Positions 17,879 through 27,445 of a stretch of 64,000 nt of DNA are shown here, piece after piece. The translations under genes were made by a program, and so were the position numbers. Source of the stretch: JANQSP01 sp965226095 (lineage in GTDB: Bacteria; Bdellovibrionota; Bdellovibrionia; Bdellovibrionales; UBA1609); contig OZ245336.1 in assembly GCA_965226095.1 (NCBI GenBank), positions 992,001-1,056,000 on the forward strand, written 5' to 3'. The first letter of the stretch is position 1, and each line of letters begins with the position of its first letter. The notes under the pieces were generated by a model. The model searched no databases. It saw nothing but the letters and a program-made list of their open reading frames with translations, and was not told where the DNA came from.

Positions 17879-19318
17879 ATGTCATGTTTAATAAAAAAAC
17901 ATAAAATATTTTTGTTTCTTTGCTTTCTATTTTTTTCTATTATATCCATTGAATATGCAAAAGCAGGCCAGGAAATAGAAAAACAAGTAGGATCTGTACA
18001 AAAAAATAAAAATCAACAAAAAAACAATGAGGTGTATGTTATGGGGCAAAAGGAAAGTTCCTTAAGTATTAACTTGGATGTGGAAAAGTATCAATTATCC
18101 AATGGTTTGCAGGTTTTGCTCCATGCAGATGAGCGTATCCCTCAGGTCTATCATCTTCTGCTCGTGAAAGTAGGATCCAAGGATGAAATAAAAGGTAAAA
18201 CAGGTTTGGCTCATTTGTTTGAACATATGATGTTTAGAGGCACGGCTAAATACACCGGTGAAGAATATGAGGAAAAGCTGGAATCCATAGGTGCTAAGAA
18301 TAATGCCTACACTTCACGTGATCACACAGGATATGAAGTGACTCTGCCCAGTGCTCATCTGGAAATGATTTTGGACATGGAGGCGGAAAGACTGAACAGT
18401 CTTCAACTCACTCAAGGCAACTTTGATAAGGAGCGGGAAGTGGTGAAGGAGGAGCGTCGACAGAGAACGGATAATAACCCTAATGAAATTTTTGAACCTA
18501 TTATGAAAACGGTTTTCCCCTCTCATCCTTATGGTCGTCCTATTATTGGTTGGATGGAAGATTTGGAAAAAATGAGTCTTGAAGATTGTAAACAATTTTA
18601 TGGACAATATTATGTTCCGAATAATGCTGTATTGATTTTAGCTGGAAATTTTAATGTTAGAAAAACCAAGGCTTGGATTGAACAATATTATGGTGCGCTG
18701 AAGCCTTTTGATATACAGAGACCTGTGGTTCAGTCGGAATTGGAGCAAAAACAAAAACGTCACTCAGCACTCCAGCGATCGGTTCAGGCTCCTACTTTGG
18801 CTTTCGCCTATAAAGGTCCTAAAGCTGGTGATGAAGAAACTTATTCTTTAGATGTGCTCAGTCGTATTCTCACCAATGGGGAATCCAGTCGCCTCTATCA
18901 GCCTTTGGTGTATGAACATAAATTGGCTTTGTCAGTGGGGGGAATGTATTATTCTCTGGCTGATGCAGGTGTATTTTTAGTGTTTGTGAAAATGGCTCCA
19001 GGGGCCAGTGTGGAAAGAGTTAAAAAAATAATTTATGAGGAATTAAAAAAAACCATGACAGGGGAGATCAGCCAAAAAGAACTGTTAAAAAGTACAAGAA
19101 CCATCATGCACGAGTATGTGTCGGCCATAAAGGATTTATCCGGTAAGGCGAATTCTTTGGGAATCAATGAAGTTTATTTTGATGATTATAGACAATTTTT
19201 TAGAGATTTGGAACAATTTAGAAAAGTAACAGCAGAGACAATAAAAACCACAGCTTATCAGTATCTTCTTCCGGAAAAAAGCTCTGTTGTAGAGTTATTG
19301 CCTTTGGAGAAAAAATAG
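17879..19318 (+). CDS. Zinc-dependent M16 peptidase, catalytic subunit
   Basis: Secreted processing peptidase of the pitrilysin/MPP type. A signal peptide (IFLFLCFLFFSIISIEYAKA) is followed by a charged linker. The inverted zinc motif reads HLFEHM (HxxEH), with the downstream Glu in EREVVKEERRQR. The M16 C-terminal domain contains GESSRLYQPLV. At 479 residues it has two M16 halves, like the bacterial M16B proteins that pair with an inactive partner. That partner is the next gene, 37 bases downstream. Expected location is the periplasm; the substrate is unknown. Confidence 0.92.
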   Translation: MSCLIKKHKIFLFLCFLFFSIISIEYAKAGQEIEKQVGSVQKNKNQQKNNEVYVMGQKESSLSINLDVEKYQLSNGLQVLLHADERIPQVYHLLLVKVGSKDEIKGKTGLAHLFEHMMFRGTAKYTGEEYEEKLESIGAKNNAYTSRDHTGYEVTLPSAHLEMILDMEAERLNSLQLTQGNFDKEREVVKEERRQRTDNNPNEIFEPIMKTVFPSHPYGRPIIGWMEDLEKMSLEDCKQFYGQYYVPNNAVLILAGNFNVRKTKAWIEQYYGALKPFDIQRPVVQSELEQKQKRHSALQRSVQAPTLAFAYKGPKAGDEETYSLDVLSRILTNGESSRLYQPLVYEHKLALSVGGMYYSLADAGVFLVFVKMAPGASVERVKKIIYEELKKTMTGEISQKELLKSTRTIMHEYVSAIKDLSGKANSLGINEVYFDDYRQFFRDLEQFRKVTAETIKTTAYQYLLPEKSSVVELLPLEKK

Positions 19319-19355
19319 TTGGTTTTTGAAAATATAAAAATAGGAGTGTATTTTT

Positions 19356-20780
19356 GTGAAGCAAAGTAAAATGTTTTGGAGTTTTTTGTTTTTTTTTTCA
19401 GTTGTTGTTTTCAGTGTGTTTTATATTGTGAAAGGTTTAAAGATGAGTGCTGAACACTATAAACCACATTCTTATGAGTTGAAAAAGCTCTCCAATGGTT
19501 TGCAGGTCTTATTGGTCAAAGATGACAGACTTCCATATATTTCATTTGAAATATTATTTAATACAGGAGTGAGACAGAATCCAGGGGATAAAGAAGGTTT
19601 ATTATCTTTGTTGGTGGAAAGCATGGATAAAGGAACCAAGAAACAATCAGCTGTGGAATTGGCTGAGAATATTGAGCTTTTAGGTAGTTTTTTTTCTTCT
19701 GACCTGGAGAGTGATTATACTTCTTTTTCTATGGAAGCTCTGTCCTGGTTACATGAGCCTTTATTGAACATTTTTGCTGAAATCATTACTCAACCTGCTT
19801 TTTCCCAAGAGGAATTTGATAGAGTTAAAAAACAGGCACTTGGTTTTGCAGAGAGAAGTGGAGAACACTTTAGTTCTTATTCCAGTCGTGTGTTTAATAA
19901 GTACTTATATGAAGCGCATCCTTATGGGTATTATGTAAACGGCAAATTAAAAAGTTTACAAAATATTACAAGGGAAGATGTACAGGGTTTTTATGAAAAA
20001 GAATTTTATCCACAGAGAGCAATTCTTAATGTCTCGGGCCGTTACCCGAAAGATATCATAGAGAGGTTGGAGCAGGTATTTAAAGATTGGAAGCCTATAG
20101 AAGATCCATTAAAAAAACAGAAAGATATTTCTCTTTTACCGGTGCCAGATGTTAAAAAAACACAATTATTGTTAGTGGATCATTCTGCGGCTGTACAGGC
20201 TGAAATTAGAATGGGTCATATATCTGTTCCTCGTTCTCATCCGGACTACCTGGCACTCAGAATGGCTAATGTGATTTTAGGTGGTACTTTCAGTTCCCGG
20301 CTCATGGGGAGAGTGCGAGTGCAAAAAGGTTTGACTTATGGGATCTCCTCTTACTTTTCATCTAAAAAAGAACTAGGCGCTTTTAAAATCGGTCTGGCTG
20401 TTCGAAATAACAGGGTGGGGGATGCTTTATTGGAAATACAAGGAGTTCTGGAGGAGTTTTATGAAAAAGGAATTACAGAAGAAGAGTTTAAAAAATCTCA
20501 TCAGCTTTTAAAATCCCAGTTTATTTCTGGTACCGCTTCTCCTGAAAATTTTGCTCATTATTTAATGTATCTGAATAACCAGGGTATTCCCTATAGTTAT
20601 GTTGAAGAATATTTTGATAATATGAATAAATTGGATCTTGAAGAAGTAAATGTGGCTATAAAAAAACATTTAAAGCCGGATAAAATAAAAATTCTTATTT
20701 TATCCAAAGCCAAGGAAGTGGAGTTTCAATTACAGGACTATCAACCTCTTCAGATAAAGAATTATAAAGAGTATTTATAG
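19356..20780 (+). CDS. M16 peptidase-like protein, non-catalytic partner
   Basis: Same fold as the preceding product but without the zinc site: where HxxEH should be it reads LLSLLVESMDKGT. It keeps the substrate-side signature of M16 beta subunits (GGTFSSRLMGRVRVQKGLTYGI). A GTG start at 19356 follows AGGAG; an N-terminal hydrophobic helix (SFLFFFSVVVFSVFYIVKG) exports or anchors it. The product has 474 residues. Paired catalytic and inactive M16 subunits are well known, so a heterodimer with the upstream enzyme is the natural reading. Confidence 0.9.
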   Translation: MKQSKMFWSFLFFFSVVVFSVFYIVKGLKMSAEHYKPHSYELKKLSNGLQVLLVKDDRLPYISFEILFNTGVRQNPGDKEGLLSLLVESMDKGTKKQSAVELAENIELLGSFFSSDLESDYTSFSMEALSWLHEPLLNIFAEIITQPAFSQEEFDRVKKQALGFAERSGEHFSSYSSRVFNKYLYEAHPYGYYVNGKLKSLQNITREDVQGFYEKEFYPQRAILNVSGRYPKDIIERLEQVFKDWKPIEDPLKKQKDISLLPVPDVKKTQLLLVDHSAAVQAEIRMGHISVPRSHPDYLALRMANVILGGTFSSRLMGRVRVQKGLTYGISSYFSSKKELGAFKIGLAVRNNRVGDALLEIQGVLEEFYEKGITEEEFKKSHQLLKSQFISGTASPENFAHYLMYLNNQGIPYSYVEEYFDNMNKLDLEEVNVAIKKHLKPDKIKILILSKAKEVEFQLQDYQPLQIKNYKEYL

Positions 20781-20912
20781 TTAATGATGTGTAAAAAATT
20801 CACAACCTATAAAAGGATTCTGTACATAACAGGATTTTCTTTTAACTAATAGTATAAAAAAATGATAAAAACTTGTTTTTATAAATAATTTTTATTAATT
20901 TCGACAGTCATT

Positions 20913-23141
20913 ATGAATAATCAACGATGTGCTGTTATATATATTTTTTTTCTCCTATTATTCGGATGTCTTTTTAGTGCTCATGCCAATTTAGATACGG
21001 ACACAGGTGTTCGTGCAGATACGAAGCAAAATAAAAGAATAGATCATTCTTATCCTGTCTTTGTACACACTATTAGTGAGAGTGGAAAACTAGAGCCTTA
21101 TGTCGATTCAGAGAGTTTTTTAAAAACCCTGAATGAAGAGACTCTAAACTCCATTCGTTCTCCGGAAGAGATGTTTATTCATGTTAAAAAAACTAAGGAA
21201 CTGAACAAAGAATCTAAGTTGTATGAAGTATTTAGGCTTTTTTATTTGGGTTACCTCCCTGTGTTGATATTAGCTGATAAAATTGAACAAATCAGAGGAG
21301 TTGAAAGTGAAGTTGAATCTTCTATAAAAGCTACAGAAGTTTTAAATTTTGTTTTTAGGAATGACACTTTAGAGAGTCCGGCAGAAAAAGCGGTGAAGTT
21401 GGCAAATAAATACAAATATAACTCACATGAAAGACTAAATCTTTTTGTACGGGCTTTATATCAAAACACTGTTTCTGAACAGGATTTGATGGAGATGATG
21501 TCGGCCTGGAAAATTCAGGAGCAAAGGGGAATTTATATGCGCCCTTATCAGAAGTATGCAAACATCTATCAGGGCATGGTCAGTGTCGAATTACAGGAAC
21601 AGAATAAAGAAGCGAGCAGGCAAAAGTCTTCTGCTGTTTTTTCTCTCACATCTCCTTTTATGAGTTCACTCCTGCATGAAGTTTTCTTTGCGCAACGGCT
21701 TTCAGTGTTTAATGCTCTACTCAAGTCAGAATCCATATCTGTTTTTCAATTAAATACGCCGGACTACCTTCATCGATCGGTTTTGCATCTGATGTCTGGT
21801 GTGGAATGGGAGAAGACTGAGCCTTATTTTAAATCTTTTATGCGACACCATCAACTGGTGGATTTTAATATGCAAGAATATAAAGGCTGGACTCCTTTGG
21901 CCTATGCTGTAGCCAATGAAGGTGTATTGGCTTTGGATTTCATTCAGCAATTATTTGCTTTTAAGGATCGTCTCCAATTGGATTTGCTGGATAGTCATCA
22001 AAGGACAGCTGTCAACTTGGCGGCAGAGCTTGCCATGCCGGATCTGGCAAGATTTTTATATGAAAAAGGAGTGCCTCGTCAGGAAATAGTGAGCGACAAT
22101 AATATTTTTATTGATAAATCTTTTAGAGTATTTAAATTTATTTCTCCTTTGGGAGTGCTATTTGATAAATTTTCCGCAGTTTTTGATATAGGTGTTTTGG
22201 TAAAAAATAATATGAGAGCTTCTTATAAAACATTTACCACTGCTGTATCAGATGGAACATTATCAAAGGATAAGGATGTTTTAGAAGCCTATAGATATTA
22301 TTTTTTATTTGATTTTTTTCAGCAACTGTTTCAATTTGAAGAACAAAAACGTGGTGAACTTATATTAGCATCTGTGACAGGGCAACATCTATCCAGTGAG
22401 AGTGATAGAGGGCTGGCTCGTCTTTTAAAAGCTATTCGCTCTGGCGATGTGTCTTTCTTACAAGATTTTTTCTCACTTCCGGGAAACAGAAAACGTTATA
22501 TTAATCAATCTTTTTTTTATAAAACTTATAAAATTTATACTCCTAGGGTACTGCGGTTATTTAGTGTATTTGAATTGAAACGATATTTTCCAGTAAATGT
22601 GACTCAAACTTCAGCAGTAAGTATAGAGATTCCTTTACAATCAGTGAATCTACTGGTTGAGGCAGTGCGATTTAATCAGCCGGAAATTGTTTCTATTTTG
22701 TTAGAAGCTGGAGCTAACCCCATACATCCTACTGGTTTTTTTGGTATCAGAGATGCTTTAGCGGCAGGTATCTTAGTTGGTGCTCTTTTCCTTAATCGTC
22801 CGGAGCTTTATCAAAAACATATAAAAATTATGAATGCTTTGATAAATCATCCAGATGTAACAAAAGAGTTTTTAAATAGAGCTTCTTTTTTTGGAATGAA
22901 CTATGCAGACTTGGCAACAGTAAGAGGTGATTTATCTACTCTTAAATTGTTATATGCCAAAGGAGTGGAAGTATCCCCTACGTTATCTTTTTGGAAAACA
23001 GGAGTATCTGCTGTCGATGTGGCTATGGACAAGAAATTTATAGGAACAGGCTTATTTGTTTTGGAACAGGAATTAAAAAAAGCTCCCAACAATAAAGGTG
23101 TAGCCAGGCAACTCAATCAGTGTAGAAGAGCTTTTAACTGA
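20913..23141 (+). CDS. Exported ankyrin-repeat protein
   Basis: The 742-residue protein has a signal peptide (AVIYIFFLLLFGCLFSAHA). Ankyrin-type units are visible around residues 290-390 (GWTPLAYAVANEGVLALDF; RTAVNLAAELAMPDLARFLYEKG) and 590-640 (NLLVEAVRFNQPEIVSILLEAGANP), with weaker ones to the end. The N-terminal 250 residues are helical and unassigned. Ankyrin repeats bind other proteins; secretion suggests a periplasmic or external partner. No ribosome site is obvious before the ATG. It stands alone, with palindromic repeats downstream. Confidence 0.85.
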   Translation: MNNQRCAVIYIFFLLLFGCLFSAHANLDTDTGVRADTKQNKRIDHSYPVFVHTISESGKLEPYVDSESFLKTLNEETLNSIRSPEEMFIHVKKTKELNKESKLYEVFRLFYLGYLPVLILADKIEQIRGVESEVESSIKATEVLNFVFRNDTLESPAEKAVKLANKYKYNSHERLNLFVRALYQNTVSEQDLMEMMSAWKIQEQRGIYMRPYQKYANIYQGMVSVELQEQNKEASRQKSSAVFSLTSPFMSSLLHEVFFAQRLSVFNALLKSESISVFQLNTPDYLHRSVLHLMSGVEWEKTEPYFKSFMRHHQLVDFNMQEYKGWTPLAYAVANEGVLALDFIQQLFAFKDRLQLDLLDSHQRTAVNLAAELAMPDLARFLYEKGVPRQEIVSDNNIFIDKSFRVFKFISPLGVLFDKFSAVFDIGVLVKNNMRASYKTFTTAVSDGTLSKDKDVLEAYRYYFLFDFFQQLFQFEEQKRGELILASVTGQHLSSESDRGLARLLKAIRSGDVSFLQDFFSLPGNRKRYINQSFFYKTYKIYTPRVLRLFSVFELKRYFPVNVTQTSAVSIEIPLQSVNLLVEAVRFNQPEIVSILLEAGANPIHPTGFFGIRDALAAGILVGALFLNRPELYQKHIKIMNALINHPDVTKEFLNRASFFGMNYADLATVRGDLSTLKLLYAKGVEVSPTLSFWKTGVSAVDVAMDKKFIGTGLFVLEQELKKAPNNKGVARQLNQCRRAFN

Positions 23142-23196
23142 ATCAATTGTTTTGTTGTTATTTTTGTAAGATTTATCATCTGTAGGTGTTTGTCTC

Positions 23197-23354
23197 TCTC
23201 TTGAAAGCGGGAATCCAGAGCCTGGCTGAATGAAAAAAACCACTTGAGGGTTTTTTTCATTCAGCTCTACAATCAGTGTACATTTATTGATCATCTCTCT
23301 CCCTTGAAAGCGGGAATCCAGTTGACTGGATTGCGGCTCAAGGCCGCAATGACA
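23197..23354. repeat. Two palindromic elements, one with a nested 17-bp-stem hairpin
   Basis: Two copies of TTGAAAGCGGGAATCCAG begin at about 23200 and 23304. The second is followed by TTGACTGGATTGCGGCTCAA and its GGCCGCAATGACAA end. The first is interrupted by a long hairpin at 23225-23265: a 17-bp perfect stem (GCTGAATGAAAAAAACC) around a seven-base loop ACTTGAG. These account for most of the 316-base gap before purC; 23400-23457 is AT-rich leader. Confidence 0.85.
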
Positions 23355-23395
23355 ACACATACAGTAAGCGGATTTATTTTACAAAAACAGAAAAC

Positions 23396-23424
23396 TTGAC
23401 ATTAAGAGATAAAAGCATTAATTC
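23396..23424 (+). promoter_or_regulatory. Possible purC promoter
   Basis: A perfect -35 box TTGACA at 23396-23401 lies 57 bases before the TTG start of purC. The -10 region 17 bases on (TAATTC) is poor, so this is a weak call. No purine riboswitch or PurR-like operator was recognised. Confidence 0.3.
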
Positions 23425-23457
23425 CTATTTTTAACCTGAAAACAGGAACTCACCAAT

Positions 23458-24192
23458 TTGAAAAAAAATTCAACAATGCTCCATGAGGGAAAAGGCAAAG
23501 TTGTTTATCCTTTGGAAAATCAACCAGATAAAGTGGTTATGGTTTTTAAGGATAGTCTAACGGCATTCAATGGAGAGAAAAAGTCCTCGTTTGTTGGTAA
23601 GGGCATTTGCAATCGCAATATCAGCTCTCTCGTATTTCGTTATTTAAAAAAAGAGAATATTTTAAATCATTGGATTAAAGATCAATTAGATAATGAAATG
23701 ATTTGTCATAAATTAAAAATCATTCCCTTGGAAGTGGTGGTGAGAAACCGTTTGGCTGGTTCCACAGCTCAAAAGTTTAACATTCCGGAAGGCACTCATT
23801 TAAAAGCTCCCTTAGTGGAATTTTATTATAAAAATGATCAACTGAAAGATCCATTTATCAGTACAGAACAAATATTGTTATTATTCGATTTTGCCAATAA
23901 AGAGGAATTACAGTATTTGCAAACACAGGCTTTAATTGTGAATCAAAAATTAAAAATATTCTTTGATGCAGTGGACTTAGAGCTCATTGACTTTAAGTTG
24001 GAGTTTGGCAAAGATGATAAAGGACAGTTCATGTTGGGAGATGAATTTTCACCGGATTCCTGCCGTTTGTGGGAAAAAGATACGGAGGAAAAGAGAGACA
24101 AAGATCGTTTTCGCCGGGACTTGGGTCAGGTAGAGGAATCTTATAAGAAGGTTCAGGAACTGTTAACAAATAAATGGGGTAAGGAGTTTTAA
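23458..24192 (+). CDS. purC: SAICAR synthetase
   Basis: Joins CAIR and aspartate to SAICAR, step 8 of purine synthesis. Signatures are present: LHEGKGKVVYPLE, KDSLTAFNGEKK, PLEVVVRNRLAGS, the metal- and aspartate-binding block DLELIDFKLEFG, and GDEFSPDSCRLWEK. The 244-residue length matches the stand-alone bacterial form. The start is TTG at 23458, preceded by AGGAA at a suitable distance; the first internal ATG would remove residues before the LHEGK motif but still keep it. First gene of purC-purS-purQ-purL-purF, with purS only two bases downstream. Confidence 0.95.
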   Translation: MKKNSTMLHEGKGKVVYPLENQPDKVVMVFKDSLTAFNGEKKSSFVGKGICNRNISSLVFRYLKKENILNHWIKDQLDNEMICHKLKIIPLEVVVRNRLAGSTAQKFNIPEGTHLKAPLVEFYYKNDQLKDPFISTEQILLLFDFANKEELQYLQTQALIVNQKLKIFFDAVDLELIDFKLEFGKDDKGQFMLGDEFSPDSCRLWEKDTEEKRDKDRFRRDLGQVEESYKKVQELLTNKWGKEF

Positions 24193-24194
24193 AG

Positions 24195-24437
24195 GTGTTA
24201 ATTGGTATTAAAATCATACCTAAAAAAGAGGTGTTGGATGTACAGGGAAGAGCCATTGCTGAGACTCTTTTAAATAAAAAATATCCAATTCAATCATGTG
24301 TTTATGGAAAATTTTTAAAATTAACTTTGAAAGTTGATGATTCTAAAAAAGCTTTAAAAATAGCTCGTGAGATGGCGGAGTCCGTTCTGTGCAATCCTTT
24401 AGTAGAAAGTTATGAGTTGGAGATTTTGTCAGAATGA
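24195..24437 (+). CDS. purS: FGAM synthase subunit PurS
   Basis: Small subunit that bridges PurQ and PurL in the three-part FGAM synthase and helps channel ammonia. The 80-residue product starts at a GTG with AAGGAG upstream, overlapping the end of purC's leader. It shows the ferredoxin-like pattern of the family: VLIGIKIIPKKEVLDVQGRA and the AREMAESVLCNPLVESYEL end. Its stop overlaps the purQ ATG by four bases (ATGA), indicating coupled translation. Confidence 0.93.
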   Translation: MLIGIKIIPKKEVLDVQGRAIAETLLNKKYPIQSCVYGKFLKLTLKVDDSKKALKIAREMAESVLCNPLVESYELEILSE

Positions 24438-25081
24438 AGCCGGTGGGCATTTTATGTTTTCCCGGCACTCAGTGTGACAAGGACACGGAGACAGTGCTCA
24501 AAAATTGTGAGATACCTGCTGAGTACATTTGGTACAATAATTCTTTCTCCTATAAAAAATATTCTGCTTTTATTTTACCTGGCGGTTTTTCTTATGGGGA
24601 TTATCTTCGCTCTGGAGCCTTGGCCGCGCGCTCTCCAGCACTGTTAGATCTTCATGAGGCCGTAAAGAAAGGATTCCCTGTATTAGGTATCTGCAATGGT
24701 TTTCAAATTTTATGTGAAGCTGGCCTGCTCAGCGGCACTCTGATGGTCAATACCAATAGACGATTTATTGATCAGTGGACTGAACTGGAACTTTGCCATC
24801 CTTGCCCTTCCTGGGGTGATATAAAAAAAACCATCCGCCTTCCTATTGCTCATGCAGAAGGTTGTTTTTATGCTCATCCACAGCAGTTGGAGGAATTGAA
24901 AGAGGAAAACTTGATATGGTGGAAATACAGGACCAAACAAAAAAATGGTTCCATGGAAAACATTGCCGGGATTATGAACAAGAAAAAAAATGTAGCCGGT
25001 TTGATGCCTCATCCGGAACGAGCGGCTGGGGATTGGATGGGTGGCTCTGATGGTTTGCTTTTTTTTAAAAATTTTTTCTAA
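24434..25081 (+). CDS. purQ: FGAM synthase glutaminase subunit PurQ
   Basis: Releases ammonia from glutamine for PurL. Class I amidotransferase residues are in place: oxyanion strand GILCFPGTQCD, PGGFSYGDYLRSGALA, nucleophile Cys in LGICNGFQ, and the His/Glu pair in MPHPERA. At 215 residues it is near the usual 220-230. It overlaps purS by four bases and lies 36 bases before purL. An insert-like Lys/Trp-rich stretch (IWWKYRTKQKNGSMEN) precedes the last strand and is ordinary for the family. Confidence 0.95.
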   Translation: MKPVGILCFPGTQCDKDTETVLKNCEIPAEYIWYNNSFSYKKYSAFILPGGFSYGDYLRSGALAARSPALLDLHEAVKKGFPVLGICNGFQILCEAGLLSGTLMVNTNRRFIDQWTELELCHPCPSWGDIKKTIRLPIAHAEGCFYAHPQQLEELKEENLIWWKYRTKQKNGSMENIAGIMNKKKNVAGLMPHPERAAGDWMGGSDGLLFFKNFF

Positions 25082-25117
25082 AGTTTTTTTATAGAATTCT
25101 TATAGAGATGTAAAAGC

Positions 25118-27373
25118 ATGAATAAAGCACAATTATTAAAACACTATCGCCTCAGTAATGAGGAATATCAATCTATTGAGGTCTTGTTAAAACATGAGCC
25201 TTCCCGATTGGAATTGGCTTTATTTTCCGCTCTATGGAGTGAACACTGTTCTTATAAAAGTTCACTTATGCATTTGAAAAAATTGCAGTTTGATTCCACT
25301 AGAGTCGTCAGTTCCATGGGGGAAAATGCCGGTGTGATTGATTTAGGGGAAGGGGAGAAAGTGGCTTTCAAAGTGGAAAGCCATAATCATCCTTCTCGAA
25401 TTATGCCTTATCATGGAGCGGCTACGGGAGTGGGAGGTATTTTGAGAGATGTGTTTATTATGAATGCACGTCCCATTGCTTTAGCCAACTATTTATGTTT
25501 TGGCGATCCTTGTGTTCCACACACAGCAGAATTGGTGGACGGAGTGGTGCGAGGTATTGGTGGATATGGAAATTGTATAGGTATCCCTACTATTACCGGC
25601 GATACTTGTTTTCATTCTTCCTATGATGAAAATATTTTAGTGAATGCTTTGGCTCTAGGTTATTTTGGTCCGGAGGATTTGGTCATGACTTCCAAAGCCA
25701 CCGGTCCGGGAAATCTTTTGGTGTATGCTGGCGCCAGAACCGGCAGAGATGGTATTCATGGAGCCTCTATGGCCAGTGAATCTTTCGGATCCAGTGCGGA
25801 ACAGATGGATAATAAAACCTGTGTGCAAATCGGAGATCCTTTTTATGGAAAATTACTTATGGAAGCCTGCCTGGAGGTGATGAAAAAAAATCTGGTGGTG
25901 GCGGCACAGGATATGGGAGCGGCAGGGATTGTCAGCTCCAGTTTTGAAATGATCTCCAAAGGTGAAACAGGTATGCATTTATACCTGGATAAAGTGCCTT
26001 TAAGGGATTCCACAATGACAGTGGAAGATATTTTGTTATCGGAAAGTCAGGAGAGAGTGTTGTTGTTGGTCAAGCCGGAAAGTTATGAAGAGCTTAAAGA
26101 GATTTTTAATAAATGGGGCCTGTCAGTTTGTGTGATTGGTGAAATAAAAAAAGAACAACAGGTGGAGTTGTTTTGGAGAGAAAAGTTTTTATTAAAAATA
26201 GATCCCAATGTGTTGACCAAAAAAGCTCCACGCTATGAAAGATCTTTTCAAGAGTGGCAGGCTACAAACAAAGTATCAGATAAAGAGCAAACTCGTGTGT
26301 GTGGAACAATTATAAAAAAAGAAAGCGTGCAGGATATTTTATTTTCTGTATTAAAAAATATCAATGTTTCCTCCAAAGAGTTTATTTATAACCAGTACGA
26401 TCAACGAGTGGGTGCCAAAACGATTAAGGATTGTTCTTTTCCCGTGGGTGTGTTGCGTTTGCCTCATTCTGGCAGGAGTTTGTCTTTGTGCATGGGAGGT
26501 CGTCCGCACATAATGAGAATGGATAGTTTTGAAGGGGGTAAGGATGCTGTTTATGAACCGGCTATTCAGTTGGCTTTACGGGGTTTTCAACCTTTGGCTT
26601 TAACAGATGGTCTCAATTTTGGATCACCGGAAAAAGAAAATATTATGTCTCAGTTTGTGGCTTGTATAGAGGGAATGGCCATAGCCAGTCGCTCTCTTCA
26701 AACACCGATTGTCAGCGGCAATGTTAGTTTTTATAATGAAACAAAAGGGGAGGCTATTAGCCCCACACCCGTCACCGGAATGATTGGCTTAGGTGAAGTG
26801 ATCAAAAACTCTAAGGATATTTCCTCTTCTGTTATGCCTTGTGATTTAAAAGAAGGGGAAGTTTACTTATTGAGTCTTCATCAGATTTTTTATCCAGGTC
26901 TTTTAGCGGAAATTTATATGAAAGAAAAAAAGCCACCAGTGTTTTATGGTTCATTGGATGAAAAATTATGTAGGGATTTTGTGCAGAGTTTATATAAGAT
27001 CAGTAAAAAAAATCCCGCTAGTGCCGCAAGGTTTGTTGGGAAATGTGGACTACTCACTTCTTTGGCGCGCATGCTGATGGAAAATTTTACAAAAAACTCT
27101 GCTGGTTCAATGGGCATGACAATCGATACGAATTACGATCCTTTTCAGGAGAGACTTTATGAAGTGATTCTCATTTTAAAAGATAAAGAGGTGTCTACAT
27201 GGAAAAAACATTTTGCAGAAAATGATCAAATAAAACTGGAAAAACTGGGTCAAGTAAGTGGTGAGTCCGTTTTATGCTTTAATCATACCAAATGGTCTGT
27301 GCAGGAGTTGCACACTATCTGGAAAAGCAATTGGAATACTTCGTTTAAAGGTAGTCTGGCAGAGGATAGTTGA
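25118..27373 (+). CDS. purL: FGAM synthase large subunit, small-type PurL
   Basis: Uses ATP and PurQ-derived ammonia to convert FGAR to FGAM. At 751 residues it is the short form that works with separate PurS and PurQ, consistent with the two genes upstream. Motifs: LWSEHCSYKSS near residue 40, VAFKVESHNHPS, GAATGVGGILRD, MGAAGIVSSSFEM, ESQERVLLLV, and in the second half TDGLNFGSPEK and GNVSFYNET. ATG start at 25118. Fourth gene of the pur run; purF follows after 72 bases. Confidence 0.96.
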   Translation: MNKAQLLKHYRLSNEEYQSIEVLLKHEPSRLELALFSALWSEHCSYKSSLMHLKKLQFDSTRVVSSMGENAGVIDLGEGEKVAFKVESHNHPSRIMPYHGAATGVGGILRDVFIMNARPIALANYLCFGDPCVPHTAELVDGVVRGIGGYGNCIGIPTITGDTCFHSSYDENILVNALALGYFGPEDLVMTSKATGPGNLLVYAGARTGRDGIHGASMASESFGSSAEQMDNKTCVQIGDPFYGKLLMEACLEVMKKNLVVAAQDMGAAGIVSSSFEMISKGETGMHLYLDKVPLRDSTMTVEDILLSESQERVLLLVKPESYEELKEIFNKWGLSVCVIGEIKKEQQVELFWREKFLLKIDPNVLTKKAPRYERSFQEWQATNKVSDKEQTRVCGTIIKKESVQDILFSVLKNINVSSKEFIYNQYDQRVGAKTIKDCSFPVGVLRLPHSGRSLSLCMGGRPHIMRMDSFEGGKDAVYEPAIQLALRGFQPLALTDGLNFGSPEKENIMSQFVACIEGMAIASRSLQTPIVSGNVSFYNETKGEAISPTPVTGMIGLGEVIKNSKDISSSVMPCDLKEGEVYLLSLHQIFYPGLLAEIYMKEKKPPVFYGSLDEKLCRDFVQSLYKISKKNPASAARFVGKCGLLTSLARMLMENFTKNSAGSMGMTIDTNYDPFQERLYEVILILKDKEVSTWKKHFAENDQIKLEKLGQVSGESVLCFNHTKWSVQELHTIWKSNWNTSFKGSLAEDS

Positions 27374-27445
27374 TTTTTTAGGTGGTATTTTTGCTTCAAT
27401 GAGGATAAATAAGAACTGGGTTTTTTAAGTGAGGAAAAATAAAAG

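Noticed and set aside
23142..23457. Purine riboswitch upstream of purC
   Set aside because: The hairpins there belong to palindromic repeats also found in unrelated places; no purine aptamer core was recognised.
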